64,000 bases of DNA from Pinisolibacter aquiterrae (lineage in GTDB: Bacteria; Pseudomonadota; Alphaproteobacteria; Rhizobiales; Ancalomicrobiaceae): positions 1 to 64,000 of the forward strand of contig NZ_JAFNIH010000044.1 in assembly GCF_019160155.1 (NCBI RefSeq), read 5' to 3'. Below, piece after piece: positions 21,401-30,685 of the stretch. The notes beneath the pieces were generated by a model. It had not been told where the DNA came from. It worked only from the letters and a program-made list of their open reading frames with translations, and ran no database searches. Within the stretch, counting starts at the first letter, position 1. Every line of letters starts with the position of its first letter. A program made the translations under genes and the position numbers.

Positions 21401-21859
21401 TCACGACTCGTCGGTCTCGTCGAGCGGCACCCCGTAGAGCTCCAGGCGATGATCGACGAGGCGATAGCCGAGCTCGCGGGCGATGAACTGCTGCAGCTTC
21501 TCGATGTCGGCGTTGCGGAACTCGACGACCTTGCCGCTCCTCAGATCGATCAGATGATCGTGGTGATCGTCGGAGACGGTCTCGTAGCGCGAGCGACCGT
21601 CGCGGAAGTCGTGGCGCTCGATGATGCCGGTGTCCTCGAACAGCTTGACCGTGCGATAGACGGTCGAGATCGAGATGCGGCGATCGATCGCGGCGGCGCG
21701 GCGGTGCAGCTCTTCGACGTCGGGATGATCGAGCGAGGTCTCGATGACGCGGGCGATGACGCGACGCTGATCGGTCATGCGCATGCCGGCGGCGACACAG
21801 CGATCCTCGAGCGGTCCCTCGGACGGGATCTCGTCGGGCTTGTTCGTCGTTGGGTTCAC
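21401..21859 (-). CDS. Fur-family metalloregulator (Fur/Mur type)
   Basis: 152 residues. Start is the GTG at 21859, which has a strong GGGAGGT site 5 nt upstream. N-terminal winged helix: RMTDQRRVIARVIETSLDHP, VEELHRRAAAIDR and ISISTVYRTVKLFEDTG. Metal-binding region: DFRDGRSRYE and DDHHDHLIDLRSG. There is no C-terminal CxxC zinc site, as in rhizobial Fur/Mur proteins. In rhizobia this clade mostly responds to manganese (Mur), with iron control passed to RirA and Irr; sequence alone cannot decide the metal. It lies 4 bp from the acyltransferase gene and 40 bp from rimI. Confidence 0.9.
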   Translation of the reverse strand: MNPTTNKPDEIPSEGPLEDRCVAAGMRMTDQRRVIARVIETSLDHPDVEELHRRAAAIDRRISISTVYRTVKLFEDTGIIERHDFRDGRSRYETVSDDHHDHLIDLRSGKVVEFRNADIEKLQQFIARELGYRLVDHRLELYGVPLDETDES

Positions 21860-21899
21860 GGGTGACCTCCCCCGGCCGGATCGAACTGGTTCATCGCGA

Positions 21900-22439
21900 T
21901 TAGCGAAGATCGGCGCGCATGACAAGCGCGGTGGCGCCCGGCACGGTGCCGTGGGCGTAGTATCCCTTGCGCTCGCCCACCTTTTCGAAGCGCAGGCGGC
22001 GATAGAGCGCGAGCGCGGCGGCGTTGCCGGCGTCGACCTCGAGGAAGAGGCTCGCGACGCGGTCGCGATAGAGCCGGCGCATCGCCTCCTCGATCAGGGC
22101 GCGGCCGACGCCGCGGCGGCGATGCGAGGCGGCGACGGCGATGGTCAGGATCTCGGCCTCGTCGGCGGCGACCCGGACCAGCACGAAGCCGACCGCCGAT
22201 CGGGTTCCGAAGGCGTTGGCGCGGCGGGCGACGACGCCGAAGACGCTCTCCTCGCGCAACAGCGCGGCGAGATCGGACGCCGACCACGCGGCGCCGGGAA
22301 AGCCGGCCGCATGGATCGTCGCCAGCCGCTCGGTATCCTCGCTCCAAGCCTCCTCGAAGACCAGCAGCGACCGCGACGACCACGAATTCCAAGGCGCCGT
22401 CCAGGCGCCGATGTCCCACAGATCGTCCCACAGGCTCAT
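21900..22439 (-). CDS. rimI: [Ribosomal protein S18]-alanine N-acetyltransferase
   Basis: 179 residues, GNAT fold. The acetyl-CoA loop is HRRRGVGRALIEEAMRR, preceded by the beta4 strand EAEILTIAVAA, and followed by SLFLEVDAGNAAALALYRRL and KVGERKGYYAHG, the RimI C-terminal signature. RimI acetylates the N-terminus of ribosomal protein S18. It overlaps the end of tsaB by 4 bp (ATGA), a pairing conserved across bacteria. The N-terminal 30 residues are unusually Trp-rich and may be a lineage-specific extension. Confidence 0.92.
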   Translation of the reverse strand: MSLWDDLWDIGAWTAPWNSWSSRSLLVFEEAWSEDTERLATIHAAGFPGAAWSASDLAALLREESVFGVVARRANAFGTRSAVGFVLVRVAADEAEILTIAVAASHRRRGVGRALIEEAMRRLYRDRVASLFLEVDAGNAAALALYRRLRFEKVGERKGYYAHGTVPGATALVMRADLR

Positions 22440-23155
22440 CGCGCCGCCTCCCCGAGCAGGGCCTCGGGCGTCAGCCGCGCCAGACGGCGGCCGTCCTGTG
22501 GCTTGGCGTCGGCCGGACGCACGTAGAGCGGCGACGGCTTGTCGCAGGCGCCGCCACAGGCGTCGAGGCGGGCGAGCGCGAGGCGGGCGATGGTCTCGAT
22601 GCCGGGGATGGCCGGCGCGGGGAGCACGGCGAGCGCCGGGGCATGGGCGGCGACGAGGCCGGCGCCGGTGCCGACCAGGACCGCGTCCCGGGCACTCGCC
22701 CGTTCCGCGACGAGGGCCGGGGCGATCACCTCGGCGCGGCCGAGCGGGGCGCCCTCGGCGGTGAAGCCCTGGGCGTAGACCTCGTCCTTGCGGGCGTCGA
22801 GCACGGCGAAGATCGCCCGGCCGGGCACGATCGCGCGGGCTTCGGCGGCGAGCGCCTCGAGCGTCGGCACGCCGACCGCCGGCCTTCCGGCGGCCAGCGC
22901 GAAGCCGCGCGTGGCGGCGACGCCGATGCGGATGCCGGTGAAGGAGCCGGGGCCGGTGGTGACGGCGAAGGCGTCGATCGCGTCGAGCGGCGTTCCGGCG
23001 CGAGCGAGCAACGCGTCGATCGCACCCATCAGGCGTTCGGCGTGACCGCGCCCGATGATCTCGGTCTCGGCGAACACGTCGATCCGATCGCCCTCCCGGA
23101 CGAGGAGGGCCACGGCGAGCGCATCGAGTGCGGTGTCGACGGCGAGCAGTTTCAT
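22436..23155 (-). CDS. tsaB: tRNA threonylcarbamoyladenosine biosynthesis protein TsaB
   Basis: 239 residues. TsaB is the non-catalytic partner of TsaD in making t6A37 of ANN-decoding tRNAs. Actin-like ATPase fold: MKLLAVDTALDALAVALL at the N-terminus and the signature VTTGPGSFTGIRIGVAATRG, then VPTLEALAAEA and VLDARKDEVYAQ. The C-terminus reads PLYVRPADAKPQ, as usual in alphaproteobacteria. It overlaps rimI by 4 bp and is 87 bp downstream of the Nfu-type gene. Confidence 0.95.
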   Translation of the reverse strand: MKLLAVDTALDALAVALLVREGDRIDVFAETEIIGRGHAERLMGAIDALLARAGTPLDAIDAFAVTTGPGSFTGIRIGVAATRGFALAAGRPAVGVPTLEALAAEARAIVPGRAIFAVLDARKDEVYAQGFTAEGAPLGRAEVIAPALVAERASARDAVLVGTGAGLVAAHAPALAVLPAPAIPGIETIARLALARLDACGGACDKPSPLYVRPADAKPQDGRRLARLTPEALLGEAAR

Positions 23156-23242
23156 GAGATGCAGACTACCTCGGTTGGCGGCCGCGGATCATCGCGACGT
23201 TGGTCGAGAGGACCCGCGATCGACGGACCGAGAGAGCCACTC

Positions 23243-23797
23243 TCAGGAGACGGCGCGGACCTCGCGCACTTCCGGAATGAAGTGCTTGAGCAGGTTCTGG
23301 ACGCCGTTGCGCAGCGTCGCGGTGGAGGACGGACAGCCGGAGCAGGCGCCGCGCATGGTCAGATAGACGATGCCGTCCTCCCAGGAATGGAAGGTGATGT
23401 CACCGCCGTCGCCGGCCACCGCCGGGCGGACGCGCTCGTCGAGGAGCTGCTTCACCGTGGCGACGATGCGGGCGTCGGCGTCCGAATAGGCCGTCTCGGC
23501 CTGCGCGGTGTCCGCCTCCACCAGAAGGGGCGCGCCGGACATGAAGAATTCCATGATCGCGCCGAGGATGGCGGGCTTCAGGTGCTGCCATTCCGGGCCG
23601 TCCTTGGTGACCGACACGAAGTCGGCGCCGAAGAAGACGGCGGTGACGCCGGAGATGCCGAACAGGCGCGCGGCGAGCGGCGAGGCGGCGGCCTCGGCGG
23701 CGGAACGGAATTCCCGCGAGCCCTCGCCCAGGACCTTGCGGCCGGGAACGAACTTCAGCGTGGCGGGATTGGGCGTGACTTCGGTCTCGATGAACAT
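23243..23797 (-). CDS. NifU/Nfu-type Fe-S cluster scaffold protein
   Basis: 184 residues from MFIETEVTPNPATLKFVPGR. The N-terminal Nfu domain (about 1-88) is followed by the NifU C-terminal domain (about 105-180) with the cluster-binding CxxC Cys152/Cys155 (MRGACSGCPSSTATLRNG) and RPAVAGDGGDI. Such proteins carry assembled Fe-S clusters to apo-enzymes in the cytoplasm. The window contains clients that would need them, such as MiaB. In rhizobia this gene regularly sits near tsaB and trpS, as here. Confidence 0.93.
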   Translation of the reverse strand: MFIETEVTPNPATLKFVPGRKVLGEGSREFRSAAEAAASPLAARLFGISGVTAVFFGADFVSVTKDGPEWQHLKPAILGAIMEFFMSGAPLLVEADTAQAETAYSDADARIVATVKQLLDERVRPAVAGDGGDITFHSWEDGIVYLTMRGACSGCPSSTATLRNGVQNLLKHFIPEVREVRAVS

Positions 23798-23931
23798 CGC
23801 TTCTCCTCTCTCGGTTTCAAGGGCCGAGCCGGATGGAATGTTTCCAGATAGGGCCTTCCGCGCCCCGCGTCCAGACGCGGGCGCCGGAAGAAGGGGCGAG
23901 AGCCGCACCGAGCGCGGTTTCGTCGCGGCGA

Positions 23932-24423
23932 TCAGGCGATCGCGGCGATGTCGGCGTCGGAGAGATGGCCGGGGACGATGGTGATCGGCACGGGGAAGGT
24001 GCCGGAGGCGCGGCCGAGCGAGGTGACGAGCGGGCCCGGGCCTTCCGAGCCGGTGCCGGCGGCGAGCACGAGGACGGCGATGTCCTCGTCCTCCTCGATC
24101 AGGCGGACCACCTCGCCGGCGCGCGTGCCCTCGCGCACCACCGTCTCCGGCAGGATCGCGGCGATCTCGGCGACACGGGCGGTCACGGCGGCGAGGACGC
24201 GCTCGGCCTCGGCGCGGGCCTCGGCGCGCATCACCTGCTCGACGCCGAGGAAGCCGCGGAAGTCGGCGTCGTCGATCACGTAGAGCAGCACCAGCACGCC
24301 GCCGGTATGCTCGGCGCGGCGCGCGGCGAAGACCACCGCGCGGTCGCATTCGGCCGTGTCGTCGACGACGACCAGGAACTTGCGCCGGTGACCGGCTTCG
24401 AGAGAGCTTCGCTTGAGAGCCAT
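23932..24423 (-). CDS. Universal stress protein UspA-family
   Basis: 163 residues from MALKRSSLEAGHRRKFLVVV. Rossmann-like UspA fold: KFLVVVDDTAECDRAVVFAA, LVLLYVIDDADF, EAERVLAAVTARVAEIA, and AVLVLAAGTGSEGPGPLVTS. The last motif is a variant of the ATP-binding GxxGxnGxxxxxxGS motif, so nucleotide binding is plausible but not certain. The gene lies between trpS and the Nfu-type gene, all leftward, as in other rhizobia. The specific stress role is unknown. Confidence 0.85.
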   Translation of the reverse strand: MALKRSSLEAGHRRKFLVVVDDTAECDRAVVFAARRAEHTGGVLVLLYVIDDADFRGFLGVEQVMRAEARAEAERVLAAVTARVAEIAAILPETVVREGTRAGEVVRLIEEDEDIAVLVLAAGTGSEGPGPLVTSLGRASGTFPVPITIVPGHLSDADIAAIA

Positions 24424-24527
24424 GGCGCGAGGCTGCCACCGGGCGGCGAGGAACACAAGGCCCCTCGCCTCGTCCGTTCACGGGGCGCGTCGTCGCATCG
24501 ACCGGTCCGGATCGCGGCTCGGCGCGG

Positions 24528-25589
24528 TCAGCGCAGGAAGCCGACGATGTCCTTGACGGCGTTCATCACCGGCGCGGCGATGGCGGAGGCGCGTTCGGCG
24601 CCCTCGCGCAGCACCGTGTCGATGTGGCCGGGGTCGGCGACGAGGCGCTTCATCTCCGAGCCGACCGGGCCGAGCTTGTCGACGGCGAGATCGGTCAGGG
24701 CCGACTTGAAGCCGGAGAACTGACCACCGCCGAACTCGGCGAGGACGTCGGCGGCGGTGCGGCCGGAGAGGGCGGCGTAGATGCCGACCAGATTCTCCGC
24801 CTCGGGGCGCCCGGCCAGACCCTCGACCTCGCTCGGCAGCGGCTCGGGGTCGGTCTTCGCCTTGCGGAGCTTCTGGGCGACGGTGTCGCGGTCGTCGGTC
24901 AGGTTGATGCGGGAGAGGTCGGAGGGATCCGACTTCGACATCTTCTTGGTGCCGTCGCGCAGGCTCATGACCCGGGTCGCCGGGCCCTGGATCAGCGGCT
25001 CGGTCATCGGGAAGAAGGCGTCGCCGAACCCGTGCTCGGCGATGGATTCGGCGAAGTCGTTGTTGAACTTCTGCGCGATGTCGCGGGTCAGTTCCAGATG
25101 CTGCTTCTGGTCCTCGCCGACCGGCACGTGGGTGGCGCGGTAGAGCAGGATGTCGGCGGCCATCAGTGAGGGATAGGCGTAGAGACCGAGCGAGGCGTTC
25201 TCGCGATCCTTGCCGGCCTTCTCCTTGAACTGGGTCATCCGGTTCATCCAGCCGAGGCGGGCGATGCAGTTGAAGACCCAGGCGAGTTCGGCGTGCTGAT
25301 GGACCCGGCTCTGGTTGAAGACGACGTGCTTCACCGGATCGATGCCGGCGGCGAGGAAGGCCGCGGTCACCTCGTGGATGTTGCGCGCCAGTTCCTTCGG
25401 GCCGCCCCAGACCGAGACCGGCTGCGTGATCGCATGGAGATCGACGACGCAATAGATGCAGTCGTGGGTCTTCTGCATCTCGACGAAGCGCAGGATCGCG
25501 CCGAGATAATTGCCGAGATGGAGGTTGCCGGTCGGCTGGACGCCCGAAAAGACACGGGGGGCGATGGCGGCGGAGATCTCGTCGGTCAT
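24528..25589 (-). CDS. trpS: Tryptophanyl-tRNA synthetase
   Basis: 353 residues, class I synthetase that charges tRNA-Trp. The HIGH-like motif is [13 protein letters not shown] (about 19-31) and the KMSKS motif is intact at 216-220 ([13 protein letters not shown]). Other family blocks: [13 protein letters not shown] and [20 protein letters not shown]. Start is the ATG giving [20 protein letters not shown]; the open frame runs far upstream but that part overlaps the murJ end in low-complexity sequence. It lies 67 bp downstream of murJ. Confidence 0.96.
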   Translation of the reverse strand: MTDEISAAIAPRVFSGVQPTGNLHLGNYLGAILRFVEMQKTHDCIYCVVDLHAITQPVSVWGGPKELARNIHEVTAAFLAAGIDPVKHVVFNQSRVHQHAELAWVFNCIARLGWMNRMTQFKEKAGKDRENASLGLYAYPSLMAADILLYRATHVPVGEDQKQHLELTRDIAQKFNNDFAESIAEHGFGDAFFPMTEPLIQGPATRVMSLRDGTKKMSKSDPSDLSRINLTDDRDTVAQKLRKAKTDPEPLPSEVEGLAGRPEAENLVGIYAALSGRTAADVLAEFGGGQFSGFKSALTDLAVDKLGPVGSEMKRLVADPGHIDTVLREGAERASAIAAPVMNAVKDIVGFLR

Positions 25590-25656
25590 GTCGATTGAGT
25601 CCTCGGGGACGGGCGCCACGCTCCAACGGACGGGCGGAGGGCGCGATTGCGGCGGG

Positions 25657-27252
25657 TTATGCGCGATCCGACGGGTCCTCGCAAGCCACATCCTCGTCGC
25701 GACGGCGCGCGCGGCCGAGCGCGGCGAGGTCGATCGCCCGGGTGAGGACGACGAGGCCGGCGTAGACCGCGACCCCGCCGGCGACGAGCAGGCCGAGGCC
25801 GGCGAGGCGCGCCGAGGTGGAGGGCGCGGCGAGAAGGGCATCGACGCCGAGGGGCCGCAGCGCCGCCACCCCGGCGCCCATGGCGAGCGCGGCGGCGAGG
25901 AGGCGCGGCAGCCGGCGGCGGCTCTCTCCGTCGAAGCGCCAGTGTCGGCTCCGGATCAGGGCGGCGGCGAGAAGGGCGAGGTTCGCCCAGGCGGCGGCGG
26001 CGGTCGCCCAGGCGACGGCGACCCAACCGAGGGACGGCCGCAGCGCCAGCGCCAGCGCGATGTTCACTCCCACCGCGACGAGGCCGTGGATCATCGGCGT
26101 CACCGTGTCGCCGCGCCCCCAATGGGCGGCGGTGAGGACGCGGATCCCGACGAAGGCCGGCAGGCCGAGGGCGAAGGCGGTCAAGGCCCGCGCCGTCGCG
26201 GCGGTGTCGGCGGCGGTGAAGGCGCCGCGCTCGAAGAGCACGGCGACGATCGGCGTCGCCAGCAGCGCGAGGCCGACCGCCGCCGGCAGGGCGAGGGCGA
26301 GGGCGGCCTCGAAGGCGCGGTTCTGGACCCGGTGGACGGTCGCGGCGGGACGGTTCATCACCGCCTCGGTGATCTCCGGCAGCAGGACCTGGCCGATGGC
26401 GATGCCGACGATCCCGAGCGGCAGCTGATAGAGACGGTCGGCGTAGTAGAGCCAGGCGACGGCGCCCGGCTCGATCGAGGCGATCATGGTGCCGACGACG
26501 AGGCTCAGCTCGGCGAAGCCGCCGGCGAAGAGGCCGGGAAGCACCGCGCGTCCCAGCTTCCGCAAGGCCGGCGAGCGGTCGGGACGGGCAAGGTGCGGCA
26601 GGATCCCGGCGCGGGCGGCGACGGCGAAGACGAACAGCGCCTGAACCACTCCGGCGATCGCCACCGTCGCCGACAGGAGCCGCCCGGCGAGAAGGCCGCT
26701 CGGCACGGCGAGGACGATCAGGCCGACCAGCGTCGCGATCAGCAGGAGATTGAGGATCACCGGAGTGAGGCCGACGGCGAGAAAGCGCTTCTCGGCCGCC
26801 AACTGTCCGCCGAGGAGGGCGACCACCGCGATCCCGATCAGATAGGGAAAGGCCAGGCGGGTCAGCGCGGCGGCGGTCGCCAGCCGGTTCGGGTCGTCGG
26901 CCCAGCCCGGCGCCAGGACGGCGACGAGCGGCTCGGCCCAGATCCAGGTCGCCACCGTCAGGACCGACGTCGCCACGGTCAGGACGACCAGCGCCCGCCC
27001 GGCGAAGCGGCGGGCGGCCTCCTCGCCGGCCTCCTCGCGCAGCGCGACATAGGCGGGCACGAAGGCGGCGGCGAAGGCGCCCTCGGCGAAGAGGCGGCGA
27101 AACAGATTGGGCAGGCGCAGGGCGACGACGAAGGCGTCGGCGATCGGCCCCGAGCCGAGCACGGCGGCGACGAGCCCGTCGCGCAGGAAGCCGAGCAGGC
27201 GGCTGAGCAGGGTGGCCGAGCCGACCACGACGGCGTTGCGCAGGATCGTCAT
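25657..27252 (-). CDS. murJ: Lipid II flippase MurJ (MviN)
   Basis: 531 residues, with about 14 predicted membrane helices. MurJ moves lipid II across the inner membrane for peptidoglycan synthesis. The N-terminus [20 protein letters not shown] is the conserved MviN start, followed by [20 protein letters not shown] and [11 protein letters not shown]. Later blocks include [17 protein letters not shown] and [18 protein letters not shown]. It lies 25 bp downstream of glnD and 67 bp upstream of trpS; glnD-murJ-trpS is a conserved rhizobial order. Confidence 0.95.
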   Translation of the reverse strand: MTILRNAVVVGSATLLSRLLGFLRDGLVAAVLGSGPIADAFVVALRLPNLFRRLFAEGAFAAAFVPAYVALREEAGEEAARRFAGRALVVLTVATSVLTVATWIWAEPLVAVLAPGWADDPNRLATAAALTRLAFPYLIGIAVVALLGGQLAAEKRFLAVGLTPVILNLLLIATLVGLIVLAVPSGLLAGRLLSATVAIAGVVQALFVFAVAARAGILPHLARPDRSPALRKLGRAVLPGLFAGGFAELSLVVGTMIASIEPGAVAWLYYADRLYQLPLGIVGIAIGQVLLPEITEAVMNRPAATVHRVQNRAFEAALALALPAAVGLALLATPIVAVLFERGAFTAADTAATARALTAFALGLPAFVGIRVLTAAHWGRGDTVTPMIHGLVAVGVNIALALALRPSLGWVAVAWATAAAAWANLALLAAALIRSRHWRFDGESRRRLPRLLAAALAMGAGVAALRPLGVDALLAAPSTSARLAGLGLLVAGGVAVYAGLVVLTRAIDLAALGRARRRDEDVACEDPSDRA

Positions 27253-27277
27253 CGCCGCCCTCCGCCGCCGGCCCCGG

Positions 27278-30070
27278 TCATGCCGCGGGCTTGCGCGCGG
27301 CCTCGCGCGAGGGACCGTCGAAGGCGCGGACGAGGTGCTCGCGGATCGTCTTTTCGCGCGAGCGGCTCTCGACCTTGTGGCCGATCAGATCGGTCACGTA
27401 GAAGACGTCGACCGCGCGCTCGCCGAAGGTCGCCACGTGAGCCGAGGCGATGTTGAGGTTGAGATCGGAGATCTCGCGGGTGAGGTCGAAGAGGAGGCCG
27501 GGGCGGTCGAGCCCGGAGACCTCGATCACGGTGAAGCGATCCGACCAGGCGTTGTTGACCATCACGTCGGTCGGGATCTGGAACGCCTTCAGACGGGCCT
27601 TGACCAGCCCCTTCTTCTGCTCGACCTGCTCGGGCAGGCGTTCGACGCCGGTCAGTGTCTTCTCGATCAGCGCGGTGATGCGCTGGCCGCGGCGGCGTTC
27701 GTCGGCGTCGTCGGGGAACTCGCGGCCGACGAAGATCGTGTCGAGGGCGAGGCCGTCGGTCGTCGTATAGATCTGGGCGTCGACGATGTTGGCGCCGGCC
27801 ACGGCGCAGGCGCCGGCGATCGCCGACAAGAGGCGGGGATGGTCGTCGGCGAGCACGGTGATCTCGGTGACGCCCTCGAAGATGTGCGGCATCACAGAGG
27901 TGGCGAGGTGCTTGCGATCGCGGGTCGCCTCGCGGATGAAGGTGGCGTGCTCGATTTTGCGGGCGATGTCGACGCGCAGCCAATAGGGCGCGTAGTGGCG
28001 CTCCACATAGGCCTTCTTGTCCTCCTCCGACCAGCCGACGAGGCGATCGCACAACTCCCGCTTGGCGCCGGCGACGCGCTGGTCGCGGGTGACCTGGGAA
28101 TGGCCGCCGGCGAGGAAGGGTTCGGTCTCGTAATAGAGCGTGCGCAGGAGCTGGCCCTTCCAGCCGTTGAAGACGCCGGGACCGACGGCGCGGATGTCGG
28201 CGACGGTCAGGCAATGCAGCAGGCGCAGGCGCTCGGGGCTCTGGACGATCTCGGCGAAGGTCTCGATGGTGCGGCGGTCGTTGAGATCGCGGCCTTGCGC
28301 GACCGAACTCATGACGAGATGGTTCTCGACCAGCCAGGCGACCGTCTCGGTCTCGGCCGGGGTCAGGCCGAAGCGCGGTCCGAGCTTGCGGGCGATCTTG
28401 CCGCCGTAGAGCGAATGATCCTCCGGCCGGCCCTTGGCGATGTCGTGCAGGAACGTCGCGACGTAGATCACCTTGCGGTTCTGGATGCCGGGGAAGAGCT
28501 CGGTGGCGAGCGGCACCTCGTCCTTGATGGCGCCCTTCTCGATCGCCGAGAGCTCGCCGATGGTGCGCAGCAGGTGCTCGTCGACGGTGTAGTGGTGATA
28601 CATGTTGAACTGCATCATCGCCACGACCTTGCCGAACTCGGGCACGAAGCGGCCGAGCACGCCGGTCTCGTTCATGCGGCGCAGAATGCGCTCGGGCGAA
28701 TGGCGCGAGGCGACGACGTCGACGAACAGACGGTTGGCGCCCTCGTCGTTCCGGACCGCCTCGTCGATCAGGCGCAGCGACCGGGTCATCAGCTGCAGCG
28801 CGTCGGGGTGGAAGTCGAGGTTGTGGCGGTCGGCCTCGTGGAAGATGCGGATCAGATTGACCGGATCGCGCTCGAACACGGTCGGATCGGCGACGTTGAT
28901 GCGGGCGTTGTCGACCACGAAGGGGCCGCCGTCGCCGACCACCTTGGGCTTGCGGCGGCGGGTGAAGCGGCCGAGCAGGCGGTTCAGCGCCGGGGTCTGC
29001 TTGACGTGCTCCTCCTCGAGGGCGGCGCAGAAGATCAGCGTGAGGTCGCCGACGTCCTTGGCCACCAGGAAGTAGTGCTTCATGAAGCGCTCGACCGAGC
29101 GCTGGCCGGCCTTGTCGACATAGCCGAGACGGGCGGCGATCTCGCGCTGGAGATCGAAGGAGAGGCGCTCCTCGGCCCGGTTGGTGGCGAAGTGCATGTG
29201 GCAGCGAATGCCCCACAGGAAGTCGTCGCAGCGCTCGAAGCGGCGGTATTCGGCGCGGGAGAAGACCCCCGCCTGGATCAGATCGCGGGCGTCCTTGACC
29301 CGATAGAAGTACTTGGCGATCCAGAACAGGGTCTGGAGATCGCGCAGGCCCCCCTTGGCCTCCTTGATGTTGGGCTCGACCAGATAGCGGCTCATGCCCT
29401 GGCGCTTGTGGCGCTCGTCGCGCTCGGCGAGCTTGGCGGCGATGTATTCGCGGCCGGTGCCCTGCACCACCTCCTGATCGAAACGCACGGTCAGTTCGTC
29501 GAACAGGGGGCGGTCGCCCCAGATCCAGCGCGCCTCGAGGATGGCGGTGCGGATGGTCAGATCGGAGCGCGACAGGCGGATGCATTCCTCGACGTTGCGG
29601 GTGGCATGGCCGACCTTCAGGCCGAGATCCCACAGCATGTAGAGGATGTATTCGACGACGCTCTCGCCCCACGGCGTCTGTTTGTAGGGCAGCAGGAACA
29701 GGAGATCGATGTCGGAGCCCGGCGCCAGGGTGGCGCGGCCGTAGCCGCCGACCGCCGTGACCGACAGGCGCTCGGCCGAGGAGGGGTTCTTGACCGGATA
29801 GACGTGGGTCACGGCGAAGTCGTAGACGACGCGGATCAGCTCGTCCTGAACGTGGGAGAGACGCTCGGCGCAGAGCACTCCGCGCCGATCGGCCAGAAGC
29901 AGGCGCTGGACGCGATCGCGGGTCTTGGCGCGTTCCTCCTTGAGGATCGTCAGAACCTTGGCACGAATCGCCGGATTGCCACCGTCGGCGCCGTCGGCGA
30001 CGAGCGCGGTCAGGCGGCGGCGCAGGTCGGCGGAATCGATCAGGCCCTCGAGCAGTCTCGGTGCGGTCAT
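27278..30070 (-). CDS. glnD: PII uridylyltransferase / uridylyl-removing enzyme
   Basis: 930 residues from MTAPRLLEGLIDSADL, the usual GlnD length. GlnD senses glutamine and uridylylates or de-uridylylates PII proteins, the top of the nitrogen-control cascade. Domain order: nucleotidyltransferase with GGYGRATLAPGSDIDLLFLL (Asp120, Asp122), the GlnD helical region, an HD hydrolase domain with FLHDIAKGRPEDHS, and two C-terminal ACT domains (about 730-800 and 840-915, EITVLADDHPRLLSAIAGAC and VIEVSGLDRPGLLFDLTR). An open stretch upstream of the chosen ATG is unconserved. Confidence 0.97.
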   Translation of the reverse strand: MTAPRLLEGLIDSADLRRRLTALVADGADGGNPAIRAKVLTILKEERAKTRDRVQRLLLADRRGVLCAERLSHVQDELIRVVYDFAVTHVYPVKNPSSAERLSVTAVGGYGRATLAPGSDIDLLFLLPYKQTPWGESVVEYILYMLWDLGLKVGHATRNVEECIRLSRSDLTIRTAILEARWIWGDRPLFDELTVRFDQEVVQGTGREYIAAKLAERDERHKRQGMSRYLVEPNIKEAKGGLRDLQTLFWIAKYFYRVKDARDLIQAGVFSRAEYRRFERCDDFLWGIRCHMHFATNRAEERLSFDLQREIAARLGYVDKAGQRSVERFMKHYFLVAKDVGDLTLIFCAALEEEHVKQTPALNRLLGRFTRRRKPKVVGDGGPFVVDNARINVADPTVFERDPVNLIRIFHEADRHNLDFHPDALQLMTRSLRLIDEAVRNDEGANRLFVDVVASRHSPERILRRMNETGVLGRFVPEFGKVVAMMQFNMYHHYTVDEHLLRTIGELSAIEKGAIKDEVPLATELFPGIQNRKVIYVATFLHDIAKGRPEDHSLYGGKIARKLGPRFGLTPAETETVAWLVENHLVMSSVAQGRDLNDRRTIETFAEIVQSPERLRLLHCLTVADIRAVGPGVFNGWKGQLLRTLYYETEPFLAGGHSQVTRDQRVAGAKRELCDRLVGWSEEDKKAYVERHYAPYWLRVDIARKIEHATFIREATRDRKHLATSVMPHIFEGVTEITVLADDHPRLLSAIAGACAVAGANIVDAQIYTTTDGLALDTIFVGREFPDDADERRRGQRITALIEKTLTGVERLPEQVEQKKGLVKARLKAFQIPTDVMVNNAWSDRFTVIEVSGLDRPGLLFDLTREISDLNLNIASAHVATFGERAVDVFYVTDLIGHKVESRSREKTIREHLVRAFDGPSREAARKPAA

Positions 30071-30362
30071 CGGGGGTCCGTCTCCTCGTCGTCCGTTCGC
30101 GCCGGGCGGCTCCCGTCTCCGCCGGTCCCGGTGCGCCACCTTTGCCACGACGCGCGCGGTATTTCCATGGCCGATCGTCCGGGCGCCCACGGAGGGGCGG
30201 ACAGCTCTGCGACCAAGGGAGGCTTTACGTCCGTGGTTTTCCCGATGTATCAAGCCGCGTTTCCCACGGTGCCGTGGGTGCGCGAGAGGGGACCGGGCAG
30301 AACTTGCTCACGGGCGGCCGCCCCGACCTCGCCGTCCGTTTTCCCTTCTCGAGGAGGAATCG

Positions 30363-30539
30363 ATGTCCGTTCTGATCGCCATGCTTCTCGCCGTCGTCGT
30401 CTGGGTCGGCGCCACCGTGATGTTCGGCTATGCCGGCCTCATCATCGGCGCCCTGGTCGGCGTCGCGGTGATGTACGCCTTCATTCTGGCGCTGACCGCG
30501 TCGGGCCTCTTCGCCAAGAAGGGCGGCGCGGCGCACTGA
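30363..30539 (+). CDS. Small two-helix membrane protein, unknown function
   Basis: 58 residues. An ideal GAGGAGG site lies 7 nt before the ATG and a strong terminator follows 35 bp after the stop, so this is a real single-gene unit. Two hydrophobic segments (about 3-24 and 26-48, joined at a Gly/Tyr turn) end in a basic LFAKKGGAAH tail. I do not recognise a family. A longer in-frame extension upstream has no Shine-Dalgarno support. An inverted repeat CCCACGG-TG-CCGTGGG (30263-30278) 85 bp upstream could be an operator. It lies divergent from glnD. Confidence 0.7.
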   Translation: MSVLIAMLLAVVVWVGATVMFGYAGLIIGALVGVAVMYAFILALTASGLFAKKGGAAH

Positions 30540-30574
30540 ACGCCGCCGTTTCGCGCCACGCGACGATCGACAGG

Positions 30575-30607
30575 ACGGCGGTGCCCACCGGGCGCCGCCG
30601 TTTTTTT
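30575..30607 (+). terminator. Strong Rho-independent terminator
   Basis: CGGCGGTGCCC (30576-30586), loop ACC, GGGCGCCGCCG (30590-30600) with one T/G wobble, followed by seven Ts (30601-30607). The cleanest intrinsic terminator in the window; it ends the small membrane protein gene. Confidence 0.9.
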
Positions 30608-30685
30608 CATGTCTCGACAGTGTGGGGGCGCGTGAGCGGCCGACCCCGGGCCACCGCCGGGATCAGGCCCCCGTCACGACAGGGT

